A stretch of 14,535 bases of DNA from an uncultured Methanobrevibacter sp. (lineage in GTDB: Archaea; Methanobacteriota; Methanobacteria; Methanobacteriales; Methanobacteriaceae): NCBI RefSeq assembly GCF_900316895.1, contig NZ_ONER01000082.1, positions 1-14,535 of the forward strand, read 5' to 3'. The notes below the pieces were generated by a model. It did not search any database and was not told where the DNA came from. It saw only the letters and a program-made list of their open reading frames with translations. The position numbers and the translations under genes are program-made. Of the stretch, positions 1-6,894 are shown piece by piece; the first letter of the stretch is position 1, and each line of letters begins with the position of its first letter.

Positions 1-533
1 TGGCCTGTTCCTCCGCATGTTGAACATGTTTCCGGATCAGAGCCCGGCTTTGATTTGGAACCGTGGCAAGTTGGACATAATTCGCTTCTTGTAATCTTGA
101 TTTCCTTTTCACAGCCTTGGAATGCCTCTTCGAGTGTAATAGGAACTTCTGTATAAATGTCTGAACCTCTTTGAGGGCCAGTTCTGCCTCTTCCTCTGGA
201 TCGGGCGCTTCCTCCACCGAAGAACATGTCGAATATGTTTCCGATGTCGAATCCCTGGAAAATGTCGTCGAAGTTCACGTTTTGATAGAAATCTTCAGCT
301 GTAAATCCATCCATTCCCGCATGACCGTACTGGTCATACCTTTGACGTTTTTCATCATCAGACAAGACAGCGTAAGCTTCACTTACTTCCTTAAACTTAT
401 CTTCTGCATCAGGTTCATCACAAACGTCTGGATGGTATTGTCTGGCTAGTTTACGATAAGCTTTTTTGATTGTTTTCTCATCGGCGTTTTTGTCCACGCC
501 TAAAACTTCATAATAATCTCGCTTGTCTGCCAT
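1..533 (-). CDS. dnaJ: Chaperone protein DnaJ (Hsp40), N-terminal part, cut by window edge
   Basis: DnaJ is the co-chaperone that delivers unfolded clients to DnaK and stimulates its ATPase. The reading frame starts at the ATG at 533-531 and stays open to base 1, giving about 177 residues. The start begins MADKRDYYEVLGV and has an AAGGTGA Shine-Dalgarno a few bases upstream. The J domain fills roughly residues 1-70 and carries the HPD motif (YHPDV) that contacts DnaK. A Gly/Phe-rich linker follows (GFDIGNIFDMFFGGG). Next comes the first part of the zinc-binding domain, with CPTC and CSTC pairs visible at the edge. The rest of the zinc region and the C-terminal substrate domain lie outside the window. 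It is the third gene of the grpE-dnaK-dnaJ order on the minus strand, 130 bases after dnaK. Identification is firm; only completeness is unknown. Confidence 0.95.
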   Translation of the reverse strand, partial: MADKRDYYEVLGVDKNADEKTIKKAYRKLARQYHPDVCDEPDAEDKFKEVSEAYAVLSDDEKRQRYDQYGHAGMDGFTAEDFYQNVNFDDIFQGFDIGNIFDMFFGGGSARSRGRGRTGPQRGSDIYTEVPITLEEAFQGCEKEIKITRSELCPTCHGSKSKPGSDPETCSTCGGTG

Positions 534-663
534 TTGTTCACCTTAAAAAAATAATAAATAGAATAAATAATAGTTTTATTTTAATTGTTAGTTTAACTAT
601 TTTTTTGATTCTGATTCTGATTTTGTCTTAACCTAACAATCCAATAAAACTGTATTATTTAAT
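534..663 (-). other. dnaK-dnaJ intergenic region
   Basis: This is an AT-rich 130-base spacer. It holds the dnaJ Shine-Dalgarno at its dnaJ-proximal end and weak TATA-like AT runs, so dnaJ may have its own promoter or may be read through from dnaK. A short perfect palindrome (TAGTTTAACTA, around 590-600) and three tandem TTCTGA-like units near 607-625 are visible. Neither has a recognisable function. I see no small gene or structured RNA here. Confidence 0.4.
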
Positions 664-2402
664 CTAATCGTCTTTTACTTCATAGTCTGCATCTATTGTG
701 TCATCATCGCTGTTGTCGCCAGCACCTGCATTAGGGTCAGCTCCTGCTTGTTGTTGAGCTTGTGCTTCTGCCTGTGCTTGTTGGTAGATTTTAGCACCAA
801 TTTCTTGAATTACGTTGGATAATTCATCAGACTTTGCTTTAATGGCATCAACGTCATCGCCAGCTATAAGTTCTCTTAATTCAGCTACAAGTCCTTCGAC
901 TTTAGTCTTTTCATCTTCAGATACTTGATCTTTGAGTTCATCTAAGGTTTTTTCTGAAGTGTAAATTAATGAGTCTGCATTGTTTCTGATTTCGATTTCT
1001 TCTTGTCTTTTTTGTTCCTTACCGGTTCCTTTATCTTTAGCGGTTACATTGATAATACCGTTTGCGTCAATATCGAAGGTTACTTCAATTTGTGGAACGC
1101 CTCTTGGTGCAGGTGGGATTCCTACAAGTTGGAAACGTCCAAGTGAAGTGTTGTCTGCTGCCATTTTCCTTTCACCTTGAAGTACGTTGATGTCTACTGA
1201 AGGCTGATTGTCGGCAGCTGTGGAGAATACTTGGCTTTTCTTGGTAGGGATGGTGGTGTTTCTTTCGATTAAAGTGGTTGAAACTCCACCTAAGGTTTCG
1301 ATACCTAAGGATAATGGGGTAACGTCTAAAAGAACGATGTCTTTAATTTCACCGGCCAATACTCCTCCTTGAATAGCAGCACCCATGGATACACATTCCA
1401 TTGGGTCGATACCACGTTCAACTGGTTTTCCTATGAATTTTTCTACGAATTTCTGTACGATTGGCATTCTGGTAGGTCCACCGACTAAAATGATTTTGTC
1501 AATTTCTGATTTGCTCATTTTAGCGTCATCTAATGCTTGTTGCATTGGTTTGCCTGATTTTTCGACAATTGAATCGACGAGCTCTTCTAATTTTGCTCTT
1601 GTAAGTGAAATGATTAAGTTTTTAGGGGTTCCGTCAGTTCCCATTGCAATGAACGGTAAGTTTACTTCGGTAGTTGTGGTGGTGGACAATTCGATTTTTG
1701 CTTTTTCAGCAGCTTCTCTTAACCTTTGTACTGCTTGGTCATTATCCATCAGGTCAACGCCTTCTTGAGCTTTGAACTCATCAGCTAAGTATTTGATTAA
1801 TACGTTATCCATATCGGTACCACCGAGTTGGGTGTCTCCGCTGGTGGATCTTACTTCAAATACTCCTCCACCGAATTCCATATGTCGTCTTCTTCAGCTT
1901 TGTCGAGACCGTATGCGAGGCTTGCTGCAGTTGGTTCGTTTACAAGTCTTACAACGTCTAATCCTGCAATGGTTCCTGCGTCTTTTGTTGCGGTCCTTTG
2001 ATTGTCGTCAAAGTATGCAGGTACGGTAATTACGGCTTTTTGGATAGGTTCTCCGAGGAAGGTTTCTGCATCTTTTTTGATTTTTTGCAAGATGAATGCG
2101 GAAATTTCTTGTGGAGAGTACTGTTTTCCGTTAACGGTAACTTTGTGGTCGGTACCCATGCTTCTTTTGATTGCTGAGATGGTGTTTTCAGGGTTTGTTA
2201 CTGCTTGTCTTCTTGCTGGTTCACCGACTAGCATTTGACCGTCTTCGGTAAATGCTACGTAACTTGGGAATGATTTACCGTATTGGCTTGCACCTTCTGC
2301 GGAAGGGATTGTGGTTGGTTTACCTCCTACAAGCACAGATGCAGCTGAGTTACTTGTACCTAAATCAATTCCAATAATTTTTTCTTTTTTAGTATCAGAC
2401 AT
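664..2402 (-). pseudogene. dnaK: Chaperone DnaK (Hsp70), disrupted by an internal deletion and frameshift
   Basis: Hsp70 binds exposed hydrophobic segments in an ATP-driven cycle with DnaJ and GrpE. The start is best placed at the ATG at 2402-2400 (MSDTKKEKIIGIDLGTSNSA), six bases after GGTGAT, rather than the GTG at 2411. The first frame (to 1851) carries phosphate-1 (IGIDLGTSNSA) and NEPTAASLAYGLDKAEED, then runs out of frame into a premature stop. The second frame resumes at about 1881 with MEFGGGVFEVRSTSGDTQLGG and continues to the normal acidic end (DADYEVKDD) at 664. By comparison with known DnaK proteins, about 17 residues between them are absent, including the phosphate-2 loop (usually D-[LF]-G-G-G-T). 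Both halves are otherwise free of stops and well conserved. As written, the gene cannot make a working ATPase. It is either a very recent lesion or a sequence or assembly error. Confidence 0.9.
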
Positions 2403-2443
2403 AATTATCACCTTATTTTTTTTAATAGATTATTTAATAAACG

Positions 2444-2986
2444 TTATTTTTTACAAACTATAACTTTTGAGTATTTGAGGACTTTGTCCTTGTACATGTA
2501 TCCTTTCATCAACTCTTCAATAATGTATCCGTTTTCGACATCCGGGGAGTCCTGAACCATTAGTGCTTCATGTTTGTTCAAATCGAACTTTTCTCCTTTT
2601 GCCGGAATTTCGCTTACTCCTTCTTTTGCTAGCACATCACTAAACTTATTGTAGATTAATTCAATACCTTTTCTTAAGTCTTCATCGTTTTCTGTTTCCA
2701 AAGCTCTACCGAAGTCTTCATAACAGTCTAGGAAATCTTTTATAACATTTTCATTAGCGAATTTTACTAGCTCCTGATTTCTCTTGTCAGTTATCTTTTT
2801 GAAATTTTCGAAATCAGCTTGAAGTCTTTGTGATAGTGAGATGTATTCCTGGGTTTCACTTTCGGATTTTTCAAGATCTTTTTGAAGCTTTTCAATCTCC
2901 TGATTTTTTTCTTCAAGAAGAGCTTCATATTTCTCTTCCAAATCTTGAGTTTCTACTTCAGTTTCGCTTTTATTTTCATCAGTCAT
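2444..2986 (-). CDS. grpE: Nucleotide exchange factor GrpE
   Basis: GrpE releases ADP from DnaK and resets the chaperone cycle in the cytoplasm. The 180-residue protein has the usual layout. An acidic, Glu/Lys-rich N-terminal coiled coil covers roughly residues 8-75 (dimerisation). It is followed by a helical stretch (ENVIKDFLDCYEDFGRALE) and a C-terminal beta domain ending GYMYKDKVLKYSKVIVCKK, the family's characteristic terminus. The ATG at 2986-2984 is preceded by a GGTG Shine-Dalgarno. It is the first gene of the minus-strand chaperone cluster, and dnaK starts 41 bases downstream. Expression is probably controlled from the motif-rich region at 2987-3231, shared with the divergent regulator gene. 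Length and sequence give no sign of damage, unlike dnaK. Confidence 0.95.
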   Translation of the reverse strand: MTDENKSETEVETQDLEEKYEALLEEKNQEIEKLQKDLEKSESETQEYISLSQRLQADFENFKKITDKRNQELVKFANENVIKDFLDCYEDFGRALETENDEDLRKGIELIYNKFSDVLAKEGVSEIPAKGEKFDLNKHEALMVQDSPDVENGYIIEELMKGYMYKDKVLKYSKVIVCKK

Positions 2987-3000
2987 AGTTACACCTTTTT

Positions 3001-3020
3001 TAGGTTATTTGAAAAACCTA
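3001..3020. promoter_or_regulatory. Imperfect palindrome upstream of grpE
   Basis: TAGGTT and AACCTA arms form a perfect six-base inverted repeat around an eight-base centre, 14 bases upstream of the grpE ATG. A TATA-like GGTATAGAG lies just upstream on the minus strand (around 3031-3038), so the palindrome would fall near the grpE transcription start. It could be a repressor operator or a 5' leader hairpin. The function is inferred from position and symmetry only. Confidence 0.4.
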
Positions 3021-3021
3021 T

Positions 3022-3032
3022 GTAATAACTCT
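3022..3032 (-). promoter_or_regulatory. AGAGTTATTAC motif, minus-strand copy at grpE promoter
   Basis: This 11-base sequence reads AGAGTTATTAC on the minus strand and recurs exactly on the plus strand at 3114-3124. It overlaps the TATA-like stretch proposed for grpE. It shares the AGTTAT core with the 16-base direct repeats nearer the regulator gene, which suggests a common binding protein. No experimental support can be seen here. Confidence 0.4.
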
Positions 3033-3113
3033 ATACCGAGAATTTTTCTTTTTGCTCTTTAATATTCAGTTTTGGGGAATTTATGGACATATAGGAAAAT
3101 GGTTCATCATTTA

Positions 3114-3124
3114 AGAGTTATTAC
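3114..3124 (+). promoter_or_regulatory. AGAGTTATTAC motif, plus-strand copy
   Basis: This is an exact copy, in inverted orientation, of the motif at 3022-3032, in the middle of the grpE-regulator divergent region. It is a candidate operator half of the same system. Confidence 0.35.
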
Positions 3125-3151
3125 TTTAAGTTTTTCTGAACCAAATATTAA

Positions 3152-3167
3152 AGTAACAAAAAGTTAT
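3152..3167. repeat. Operator-like 16-base direct repeat, copy 1
   Basis: AGTAACAAAAAGTTAT is repeated exactly at 3187-3202, 35 bases away. Inside the unit, GTAAC and GTTAT form an imperfect inverted repeat around five A residues, as expected for a site of a dimeric winged-helix protein. It lies upstream of the promoter of the regulator gene at 3232. Confidence 0.6.
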
Positions 3168-3186
3168 CTTTCTCTTACATTATTAT

Positions 3187-3202
3187 AGTAACAAAAAGTT
3201 AT
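3187..3202. repeat. Operator-like 16-base direct repeat, copy 2
   Basis: This is an exact second copy of the unit at 3152-3167. Its last bases run into the TATA box of the downstream regulator gene, so a protein bound here would block TBP/TFB. That arrangement fits autorepression by the gene product. The regulatory role is inferred from position, the exact repetition and the internal symmetry. Confidence 0.6.
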
Positions 3203-3209
3203 ATAAAGG
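3200..3209 (+). promoter_or_regulatory. TATA box of the winged-helix regulator gene
   Basis: TTATATAAAG lies about 28 bases upstream of the ATG at 3232, with an A-rich BRE-like stretch before it. This spacing places transcription initiation at or a few bases before the start codon, so the mRNA is leaderless or nearly so. The box touches the second operator-like repeat. Confidence 0.6.
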
Positions 3210-3231
3210 TTTCGATACATAAGGTATAAAC

Positions 3232-3807
3232 ATGACTAATACAAACGACATTGAGAAAAACGAAAAACCTCGCAGAAATGCCAATCAACCTCAAGGTCAC
3301 ATTGAATTAAGAACCAACTACAATGGACCTTCAGATGACATTGATGTGGAGGATATCCTTGATGTAATGGGTTGTAAGACTAGAAGAGACATTATAAATC
3401 TTTTAAGGGAAGAACCTATGTTTGTAAGTGAAATTTCCAATGAACTTGACATTGGACAGAAAGCCATTATCGCACACTTGCGTGCAATGGAAGATATAGG
3501 TATCCTAAATTCTTCTTATAAAAAGATTTTAAGAGGCCGTCCGCGTAAATACTACGATTTGCAGAACGAAGTTAACATACACATTACAATCAACAGAAAT
3601 AACTTCGATGTGCAGTTTACAGACGACATGCTCAATACATTGCAACTGCCATCAGGAGACGAATGGTCCAAACTATTGGATATCGAAAAGAGAATCGACG
3701 ATGGACAACTCGAAGCAATCGATGAGTTGAGAAATCAAATCAGATTATATGGTAACCTTTTGGAAAGAGCGGAATATATCCTTGAAAGGACCATGAAAAA
3801 TAGATAG
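3232..3807 (+). CDS. ArsR-like winged-helix transcriptional regulator, candidate heat-shock repressor
   Basis: This is a 191-residue DNA-binding protein. After a polar N-terminus, residues about 40-115 form a winged helix. DILDVMGCKTRRDIINLL is the first helix pair, FVSEISNELDIGQKAIIAHL the HTH with its recognition helix, and RGRPRKYYDL the basic wing and strand. The C-terminal third is helical, with charged heptad-like spacing, and may dimerise. There is no metal-binding CxC motif of the ArsR metal sensors, so a metal-sensing role is unlikely. It is divergent from grpE-dnaK-dnaJ, with repeated operator-like sites between them, and methanogen chaperone loci commonly carry such a neighbour. 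I infer control of the chaperone genes and of itself, in the manner of the archaeal heat-shock repressors Phr or HSR1, though the sequence alone does not prove it. Confidence 0.85.
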   Translation: MTNTNDIEKNEKPRRNANQPQGHIELRTNYNGPSDDIDVEDILDVMGCKTRRDIINLLREEPMFVSEISNELDIGQKAIIAHLRAMEDIGILNSSYKKILRGRPRKYYDLQNEVNIHITINRNNFDVQFTDDMLNTLQLPSGDEWSKLLDIEKRIDDGQLEAIDELRNQIRLYGNLLERAEYILERTMKNR

Positions 3808-3810
3808 TTT

Positions 3811-3839
3811 GTTTGAATTTATTTTCAAACACTTTTTTT
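3811..3839 (+). terminator. Hairpin plus T-tract terminator after the regulator gene
   Basis: A perfect seven-base stem (GTTTGAA at 3811-3817, TTCAAAC at 3824-3830) with a six-base loop is followed by seven T residues at 3833-3839. It starts three bases after the regulator's stop codon. On the other strand it covers the last codons and TGA of hypF. Archaea mainly need only the T-tract, but the hairpin may also protect either mRNA end. Confidence 0.6.
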
Positions 3840-6077
3840 ACTTTTTTTTGCTACAATGCTTTGACCTAGTGAAACGGATCCGTCTCCGGCACAGGTGTTA
3901 AGGTGCTGTATGAAGTTATAGCCATTTCCTTCAACATAATTCTTGACGCAATCGGTTATGGCTTCGTTATAAAACACTCCTCCAGTTGCACCAATATCCT
4001 GAATTTTCTTTTTATCAGCGGATTTCAGTGCAAGTTCACTTAGACCGCTTGCGACTGCAATCTGTCCTGCCGCAGCAACATCTGCTTTTTTCTCGCCTTT
4101 TTGATATAATCTGACAACTTCACGAAGGATTTCAGTGGTGTTCAGCTGATTGCCTTCTATAACTGCAGGAATTTCCAGCTCTTTTGTCGAATAATATGCT
4201 GCGGATTCAAGCTTCATTGAGCATTCCCCTTCATAGGTACGCTCATGGCAGATTTCAAGAGCAACCGCCATTGAGTCAAGAACCCTGCCTGTACTTGTGG
4301 TGATTCCAACGTTTATGCCTGCATCAATCTGCTTTTTGATATTTCTGATTTCAATTTCTCCATATTTGAAGTAGTCAATATAGTTTCCAATCAATTCGTC
4401 ATCCTTCAGGATGCTTGCAAGCATTCTAGCAGGATATCTTGTTGCAACATCTCCTCCAGGCATCAGTTGAGGCTCAAGATGCGCCATCCTTTCGAATGAA
4501 TTGATATCTGTATATAGGATTTCTCCGCCCCAGCTTGTTCCGTCGCTGCCGTAACCTACACCGTCGGCTGAAATGCTGATTAGCTCTTCGATTCCATGGT
4601 CATTTGCAAGTGCCACTGTGTGCGCATGATGGTGCTGCACAGGCAGGACTTCCGCATCATACTTTTCCGCCAGCTCATGTGCCAGGCGTGTTGTAAAGAA
4701 ATGGGGATGCATGTCACAGGCAATGACATCAAACTCATTGATTTTTGTAATCCTTTCCATGTTTTCAATGGCATTCCTTAAAAACATCAGTGTTTTCGGC
4801 TTGTTGGTATTTCCGATATGCTGTGAAGGGTATACTCTGTCCCCTTTCGCTATCGAGAATGTCACGTCAAGCTCGGGACCTACCGCCAATACGTTTAGGT
4901 CATTGACATCATAATTTATTGTATAAGGTTCTGGGGTGTATCCACGTGAACGCCTTATGAATGAAAGTTCGTTGTTTCTGAATCTGATAACCGAATCGTC
5001 GCATCTGTTCAGTATTCGGCGGTTGTGAACTAGGGAATAATCATTGACTCCGCCGATGATTTCATCGTTTTCAATCATCATCGGCTCGCCGGGAATGTTG
5101 GCGGATGTCATGACGTAGGTGTCAATGTCGCTTTCATCAAATAATAAATAGTGCATCGGTGAGTATGGAAGCATGACTCCAATGTTGTGAAGGCCGGGGG
5201 ATAGGCTTTCGGGGAATCTGTAATTGTCATTTTTCTTTAGGATAACAATCGGCCTTTTGTTTGAGGTTATTGTCTCGATTTCCCTTTCGCTTAAAAGCGC
5301 ATATTTTTCAAGGCTTTCCAAATCCCTGCACATTACCGCAAATGCCTGGTTCGGTCTGTTAAGTCTTGATCTCAGTTCCTTGATTGCGCTGTCGTTGTAT
5401 GCATCAACAACAAGGTGTGTTCCGCCGATTCCCTTGATTGCCAGGATTTCTCCATCCTTCAGGATTTCAGCACCTTTTTTTATCGGATTTTCCACATCCA
5501 GTTTCACATTTCCTTCATATATCTCCATTTGTGGTCCGCAGTCGCCACAGCAGATTGCCTCTCCGTGATATCGCCTGTCCAATGGCTGCTTGTATTCAAC
5601 AAGGCAGTCTTCACATAATGGGAAATCATCCATTGAGGTTCTCACACGGTCATATGGGACGCTTTCAATGACTGTAAATCTTGGTCCGCAATCGGTGCAT
5701 GCATTGAACGGATATTTGTAACGCCTGTCTTGAGGGTTTCTGATTTCCTCAAGGCATTTGTCACAGATTGCTATGTCCGGTGGGATTACGCTGACTCCGG
5801 AATATGTATCTCCGCTTTCAATGATTTCAAAATCAGAATAATTTTTGGCTTCGATTTCACTGACTTCCATTGAATCAATTTTTGCAATTGGTGGCAGTTC
5901 TTCAGGTAGTCTTTCAACAAAATCGGAGGTTTTATCTCCCTCAATAATAATCTCAACTACATTTCCAAGGTTCCTTACATATCCTTTGAGGTCTAAATCT
6001 GTCGCTAGCCTATATACATATGGCCTGAATCCTACGCCTTGGACAATTCCTTGTGTTAAAATCATTAAAGCCTTCAT
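3825..6077 (-). CDS. hypF: [NiFe]-hydrogenase maturation carbamoyltransferase HypF
   Basis: HypF uses carbamoyl phosphate and ATP to carbamoylate the C-terminal cysteine of HypE, the first step to the CN ligands of [NiFe] hydrogenases. All four family modules are present in 750 residues. The N-terminal acylphosphatase domain has GIVQGVGFR, with catalytic Arg18 and Asn36. Four zinc-binding CxxC pairs follow at Cys105/108, 127/130, 155/158 and 177/180. A YrdC-like domain begins near residue 200. The Kae1-like domain contains QHHHAH near residue 480 and ends with CAGDGSVSLGQ. The C-terminus is a lysine-rich tail encoded by long A runs. The annotated ATG has no Shine-Dalgarno and fits a leaderless mRNA; a second ATG four codons later follows GAAGG and could also be used. 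It is divergent from larB across 55 bases and convergent with the regulator gene. Confidence 0.96.
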   Translation of the reverse strand: MKALMILTQGIVQGVGFRPYVYRLATDLDLKGYVRNLGNVVEIIIEGDKTSDFVERLPEELPPIAKIDSMEVSEIEAKNYSDFEIIESGDTYSGVSVIPPDIAICDKCLEEIRNPQDRRYKYPFNACTDCGPRFTVIESVPYDRVRTSMDDFPLCEDCLVEYKQPLDRRYHGEAICCGDCGPQMEIYEGNVKLDVENPIKKGAEILKDGEILAIKGIGGTHLVVDAYNDSAIKELRSRLNRPNQAFAVMCRDLESLEKYALLSEREIETITSNKRPIVILKKNDNYRFPESLSPGLHNIGVMLPYSPMHYLLFDESDIDTYVMTSANIPGEPMMIENDEIIGGVNDYSLVHNRRILNRCDDSVIRFRNNELSFIRRSRGYTPEPYTINYDVNDLNVLAVGPELDVTFSIAKGDRVYPSQHIGNTNKPKTLMFLRNAIENMERITKINEFDVIACDMHPHFFTTRLAHELAEKYDAEVLPVQHHHAHTVALANDHGIEELISISADGVGYGSDGTSWGGEILYTDINSFERMAHLEPQLMPGGDVATRYPARMLASILKDDELIGNYIDYFKYGEIEIRNIKKQIDAGINVGITTSTGRVLDSMAVALEICHERTYEGECSMKLESAAYYSTKELEIPAVIEGNQLNTTEILREVVRLYQKGEKKADVAAAGQIAVASGLSELALKSADKKKIQDIGATGGVFYNEAITDCVKNYVEGNGYNFIQHLNTCAGDGSVSLGQSIVAKKSKKSV

Positions 6078-6094
6078 TAAATTATAATATTGTA

Positions 6095-6116
6095 AGTTAA
6101 ATTTTATATAATTTTA
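6095..6116. promoter_or_regulatory. Shared bidirectional TATA region between hypF and larB
   Basis: ATTTTATATAATTTT is nearly its own reverse complement. It sits about 27 bases from the larB ATG in one direction and about 27 bases from the hypF ATG in the other. Each start codon lies where transcription should begin, so both mRNAs would be leaderless. The whole intergenic region is only 55 bases, so the same DNA must serve both genes. Confidence 0.55.
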
Positions 6117-6132
6117 TCCTATATATTATATT

Positions 6133-6894
6133 ATGAAAGATATTCTTGAAAGATTGCTAAGTGGGGAACTTAATGTAGATGAAGCGGAAAGACTTCTCAA
6201 GGCCAATAACATATTGGAGTTTGACGACATTGCCAAATTTGACATTAAGCGCAGTGAAAGAACAGGTTTTCCAGAAGCGGTATTTTCACCAAGCAAAGAC
6301 TATGAGGATTTAATCACAATCATTAGAAATTATCTTGAAAGAAGCAGTCAGGATTTGATAATTACAAAATTGTCTCATGAACGATACGAAAGAATCACTG
6401 AAGATTTAGGCAGGAATTCATACATTTTCGACTATAACAGAAGAGCCCAAATTTTGATTATACGAAAAGAAATAATTGAAAAGGATCCAATCGCCAAAAT
6501 AGGAATAATAACTGCTGGCACTTCTGACATAAATATTGCAGAGGAAGCTCGCGTTATTGTGGAGGAAGGGGGATGTGAAGCGATAACCTCCTATGACATT
6601 GGGGTTGCCGGAATTCACAGATTGTTTCCTCAAATCGCCCATATGGTAAACGAGGGAGTCAGGGCATTCATAGTTTGTGCAGGAATGGAAGGGGCACTTC
6701 CATCAGTTGTTGCGGGTCTTGTTGACGTGCCGGTAATTGCAGTTCCAACTTCTGTCGGTTATGGAGTTGGAGAAGGTGGAAGGGTTGCTCTTGATGCCAT
6801 GCTTCAATCATGTGCACCAGGAATTGCTGTTGTAAATATTGATAATGGATTTGGTGCAGCTGTGTTTGCCTTAACAATTGTAAATAGTGATTAA
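6133..6894 (+). CDS. larB: LarB, pyridinium-3,5-biscarboxylate mononucleotide synthase
   Basis: LarB carboxylates and hydrolyses nicotinate adenine dinucleotide to make the precursor of the nickel-pincer nucleotide cofactor, first known from lactate racemase. The 253-residue length matches the family. An N-terminal helical domain covers roughly residues 1-115. The PurE-like (NCAIR mutase-related) C-terminal domain follows, with IGIITAGTSDINIAEEA, CAGMEGALPSVVAGL and SVGYGVGEGG. The SCAPGIAVVNIDNGFG segment contains Cys227, which aligns by motif with the catalytic cysteine of LarB. No Shine-Dalgarno precedes the ATG; a TATA box about 27 bases upstream suggests a leaderless mRNA. larC, larE and larA are not in the window. 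In methanogens the pathway's client enzyme is uncertain. The older label "AIR carboxylase-like protein" refers to the same family. Confidence 0.9.
   Translation: MKDILERLLSGELNVDEAERLLKANNILEFDDIAKFDIKRSERTGFPEAVFSPSKDYEDLITIIRNYLERSSQDLIITKLSHERYERITEDLGRNSYIFDYNRRAQILIIRKEIIEKDPIAKIGIITAGTSDINIAEEARVIVEEGGCEAITSYDIGVAGIHRLFPQIAHMVNEGVRAFIVCAGMEGALPSVVAGLVDVPVIAVPTSVGYGVGEGGRVALDAMLQSCAPGIAVVNIDNGFGAAVFALTIVNSD

Noticed and set aside
171..449. Plus-strand open frame opposite dnaJ
   Set aside because: It lies wholly on the complement of the conserved DnaJ J domain and Gly/Phe linker, has no family features and no ribosome-binding site.
1851..1881. A programmed frameshift joining the two dnaK frames
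   Set aside because: A slippage event would not restore the roughly 17 missing residues, and there is no slippery heptamer or stimulatory structure at the junction.
1385..2238. Several plus-strand open frames opposite dnaK
   Set aside because: They are antisense shadows of a strongly conserved coding sequence, with low-complexity translations.
3152..3202. CRISPR-like repeat pair
   Set aside because: There are only two 16-base units with a 19-base gap, located in a promoter and with no cas genes nearby; operator sites explain it better.
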